From Vitellaria paradoxa (Eukaryota > Streptophyta > Magnoliopsida > Ericales > Sapotaceae), in the NCBI GenBank assembly GCA_019916065.1, contig CM034237.1, positions 43,134,485-43,198,484 of the forward strand: a stretch of 64,000 bases of DNA, in the 5' to 3' direction. Every line of letters starts with the position of its first letter. Position 1 is the stretch's first letter. The position numbers and the translations under genes are program-made. Positions 61,636-64,000 of the stretch are shown one piece after another. Below the pieces are notes generated by a model. It did no database searches, had not been told where the DNA came from, and was given only the letters and a program-made list of their open reading frames with translations.

Positions 61636-62546
61636 ACAGTAGCGTGAAATGCAAATCCTCCACCCCACAAAATGGCAGCAAAAAAATGACAATGAGATAA
61701 AAAAAGCACGATAAATAGTGTACTTAAATAGGTATATTTAGATTTTCTTGTTAATCGATTATTTCTTGTAAAAGTGATAAGTTGGACTGAAATTAGTGAT
61801 TTAACTTGCTTAATCAAACAATTTGGTTATGATTTTAAAATCTTTTGAATTAACGGATGACTTGTAATTGAGTGTAGACTTTGGTACCAAGCGAATTGAA
61901 CTGAAACAATGTATATCCCTGACAATTGTGGTTCAATTTAGGCCTTCAGCGTAAGAGTTGCTCAGTTTCAACAAACGTAAGAGTTGTTACCTAACAAATG
62001 TAATAGAATAAAATTCTGTGAAATTGTTAAGGAATTTAAACAAAGAAGGGGTAAAATCAAATAATTTTCTTCACAATCTACGTACTATAATTAAGAATAT
62101 AGTACAAAGCATTCTCGGCATCTCATTGATAAAGAATATTAAAAAATAAAGGATTTTTTTATAGTTTTATTTTTTTATTATACATATTCAATAATAAGAA
62201 TTTTAATTTTTTTTAATAAATTTGATGGTGATAAATCCGAAAGCCTAAAATTTTATTTCAGAAAATTGAACTTTCTTAAATTGTTTTTTTTTAAGAACAA
62301 AAAAAAGATTTGTGCCTAGAAAGATGTGGGAGGCCAAGAATTCAATGGCGAAGAACAATAACGAAACATCTTTTGATAGATGAAGAAGATCATCAGCAAT
62401 TAAAACACAGTTGGGAAGAAGAAGTGCTCTAGATTAACTGATGATGCAATACCAGCAGATGGTATTCAAAGCTGGATTCTTTTATCTGTGGTTTATAGTC
62501 AATAATTCTCTAAGTCTTCCTCCCACATAATGAAAGATTTACAAGT
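61636..62546. other. AT-rich DNA, nothing recognised
   Basis: No gene, inverted-end element or clear repeat seen. Short frames on both strands lack family features. Confidence 0.5.
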
Positions 62547-62760
62547 GGTGACTTTAAACAATTAGAACCGCAAAGTAAATTCGGATTCTCTCCAATTTAA
62601 GCCCCCCCCCAAAATAATAAAATAAAATAAAAATAAAAATGGCATCTTTCTGGAAGGAATGTTGGAATACTTTTAGCAGCCCAATCACTTATCCTTTTCA
62701 CATCGCCCATTGGATTTGCAGATTATATATTTTTATCAAAGTTTTGGAACTTCGACGGGA
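62547..62760 (+). repeat. Dispersed duplicate, copy 2 (partner at 49452-49640)
   Basis: Same block order as the partner, with an extra C-run/AATAA-rich insert at about 62603-62638. Confidence 0.85.
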
Positions 62761-63447
62761 TTTTGCTATCTCCTTCTCAGTTGTACCATTATCACATTAG
62801 AGGGTTAAATCGATTTTATTTGAAAAATTTAGCTTCCATATGTTGAGACGAACTTGCTTTAGCATTTCTCCTATAATTTACGGTAGCATTTTGACTCTTG
62901 CGTGAACATTTCCTTCAATTAGAAATCACTCTTGTAAACAGAAGGCAGACAAACGGAAAAAAGAAAAATGGAACCGAGTGTGCCATATATTTATATAAAA
63001 CTAAATGCTTTACTTTGTTTTGTTGATTTGTTCATTTTGTAGCTAGCATTTGAACTGTACTTCACCTGCTGAAAGAAGGACTTTGATTTGCTGAACCTTG
63101 GTTGACAACATACATGATTAATTGATTTCCTGTCTAAACGGTTGATTTGCATGCCCCTTTCTTGAAAGGCCTGGGCATCATCTGCAAACCATTTTAGCAT
63201 GTGACAATGTCACAACTTAGCATATATATATATATATATATAGCTTTATAGCTTAAGTTGCATTTAGTGGAAGAGGAGAAGATTGAAAACAGAGAACAGA
63301 GGAACCAGAGTAATAGGAAGAAACTAAAGTAATTGAATATGTGAACCGACTCTTCCATTTAGAAAGAAAAAAAAAAAGAAGGTAAAATCTATTCCTATCT
63401 TTATATAAGTACCATCTCTCTAATACAAAATTGATGCAGGGTGGAGA
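62761..63447. other. Intergenic DNA up to the edge retrotransposon
   Basis: AT-rich; a (TA)n tract at 63221-63241. No gene seen. Confidence 0.5.
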
Positions 63448-63813
63448 TGGTAATAGGATTTTATTTTGAAAGTTTCCTATTTTAGTTTTGAGTACTTGTC
63501 AAAAAATATTATATTTTTCTTTTATTTAGAATTATTTTAAAATATTTACTTATATTTACAAATATATTTTTAGAATAGTTTATTTAATCAGGAATAAGTT
63601 AATAATATTCCAATGATGGGAATAATTTAGTATCCATATTTTATATTACTCAGTCTCTTATTTTCTAGCTAGAATTTTTATTTAAGCATTGTAAACCTAT
63701 GATTTGGAGAGCTTTTGATTAATAACATAATTTTTAGAGATTATTTTCTCTTTTATTGTGATTCTTTGTGTGTTCTGGATTGGCACATAAATTTCACGAA
63801 TTTTCTTACATCA
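63448..63813 (+). repeat. LTR of an edge retrotransposon
   Basis: Starts TGGTAATAGGATTTT and ends CTTACATCA, directly before a primer-binding site; about 366 bp. The left boundary is inferred from the TG start and is approximate. Confidence 0.6.
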
Positions 63814-63814
63814 G

Positions 63815-63827
63815 TTGATATTAGAGC
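63815..63827 (+). other. Primer-binding site of the edge retrotransposon
   Basis: TTGATATTAGAGC differs at two positions from TTGGTATCAGAGC, the usual site for initiator methionine tRNA. Confidence 0.7.
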
Positions 63828-63839
63828 ATCAGGCTAATC

Positions 63840-64000
63840 ATGGCATGTGGTGGAGATGTAGGGAAAGGTCGTGGAGGTGTTGTTTGAATTGCTCACATTG
63901 AGGATATATGTGATCGCAATAATGCTGTGCGTGATGCAAACACAGAGGAACGGTTCTAACAGATAGAGCAATGCTTTGATTGATTGGAGAAAGTACTAGG
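63840..64000 (+). pseudogene. Broken gag start of the edge LTR retrotransposon
   Basis: An ATG at 63840 opens MACGGDVGKGRGGVV, then a TGA at 63885-63887. Beyond it the same frame continues IAHIEDICDRNNAVRDANTE before further stops. The Gly/Arg-rich start and following acidic/helical part are typical of plant gag proteins. The element is inactive at least here and is cut by the window end, so Copia or Gypsy cannot be decided. Confidence 0.6.

Overview
The window is nuclear DNA from a flowering plant, most probably a dicot. It is AT-rich, carries four widely spaced genes whose coding parts are broken by many GT-AG introns, and is dense with plant transposable elements (Copia and Gypsy-type LTR elements, CACTA, hAT, Mutator and PIF/Harbinger derivatives, a tRNA-derived SINE). 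Nothing bacterial, organellar or viral was recognised. I cannot name the species.

Four genes can be assembled exon by exon, each giving an open frame of the length usual for its family. (1) 2145-6157, + strand: a mitochondrial outer-membrane porin (VDAC), 6 coding exons, 276 aa. (2) 9633-19377, - strand: a hypersensitive-induced-reaction protein (HIR, SPFH/band-7 family), 5 coding exons, 286 aa, with a probable extra leader exon near 21.4 kb; its 7.1-kb first coding intron holds an old Copia element. (3) 28366-33313, + strand: a TWIN-LOV/PAS photoreceptor-like protein, 7 exons, 385 aa, with an intact second LOV domain and a degenerate first one. (4) 34540-41455, - strand: an NPF4-clade NRT1/PTR transporter close to NRT1.2/NPF4.6, 5 coding exons including one that carries only the start codon, 580 aa. 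VDAC and HIR converge, HIR and TWIN-LOV diverge, TWIN-LOV and NPF converge. The four do not form a pathway; they are ordinary neighbouring plant genes.

From 41.5 kb to the right edge I see no gene. This part is built from repeats: a run of small PIF/Harbinger-type MITEs (46.6-49.4 kb), a Mutator-like element with an internal 217-bp tandem array (49.9-51.8 kb), another MITE (52.9-53.3 kb), a non-autonomous CACTA element (55.4-57.9 kb), a 3.7-kb LTR-like element (57.9-61.6 kb) and the start of an LTR retrotransposon cut by the window edge (63.4-64.0 kb).

The most notable structure is a 1.68-kb almost perfect inverted repeat (21534-23212) flanked by a 9-bp direct repeat, lying only about 30 bp from the TATA-like box of the HIR immune gene. 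Other points of interest are an in-frame upstream AUG in HIR that would bury its N-myristoylation site, a stop-free 75-bp first intron in VDAC that would insert a hydrophobic segment if retained, a LOV1 domain lacking its photoactive cysteine and about nine neighbouring residues, and a 23-bp G-box minisatellite inside the CACTA element.
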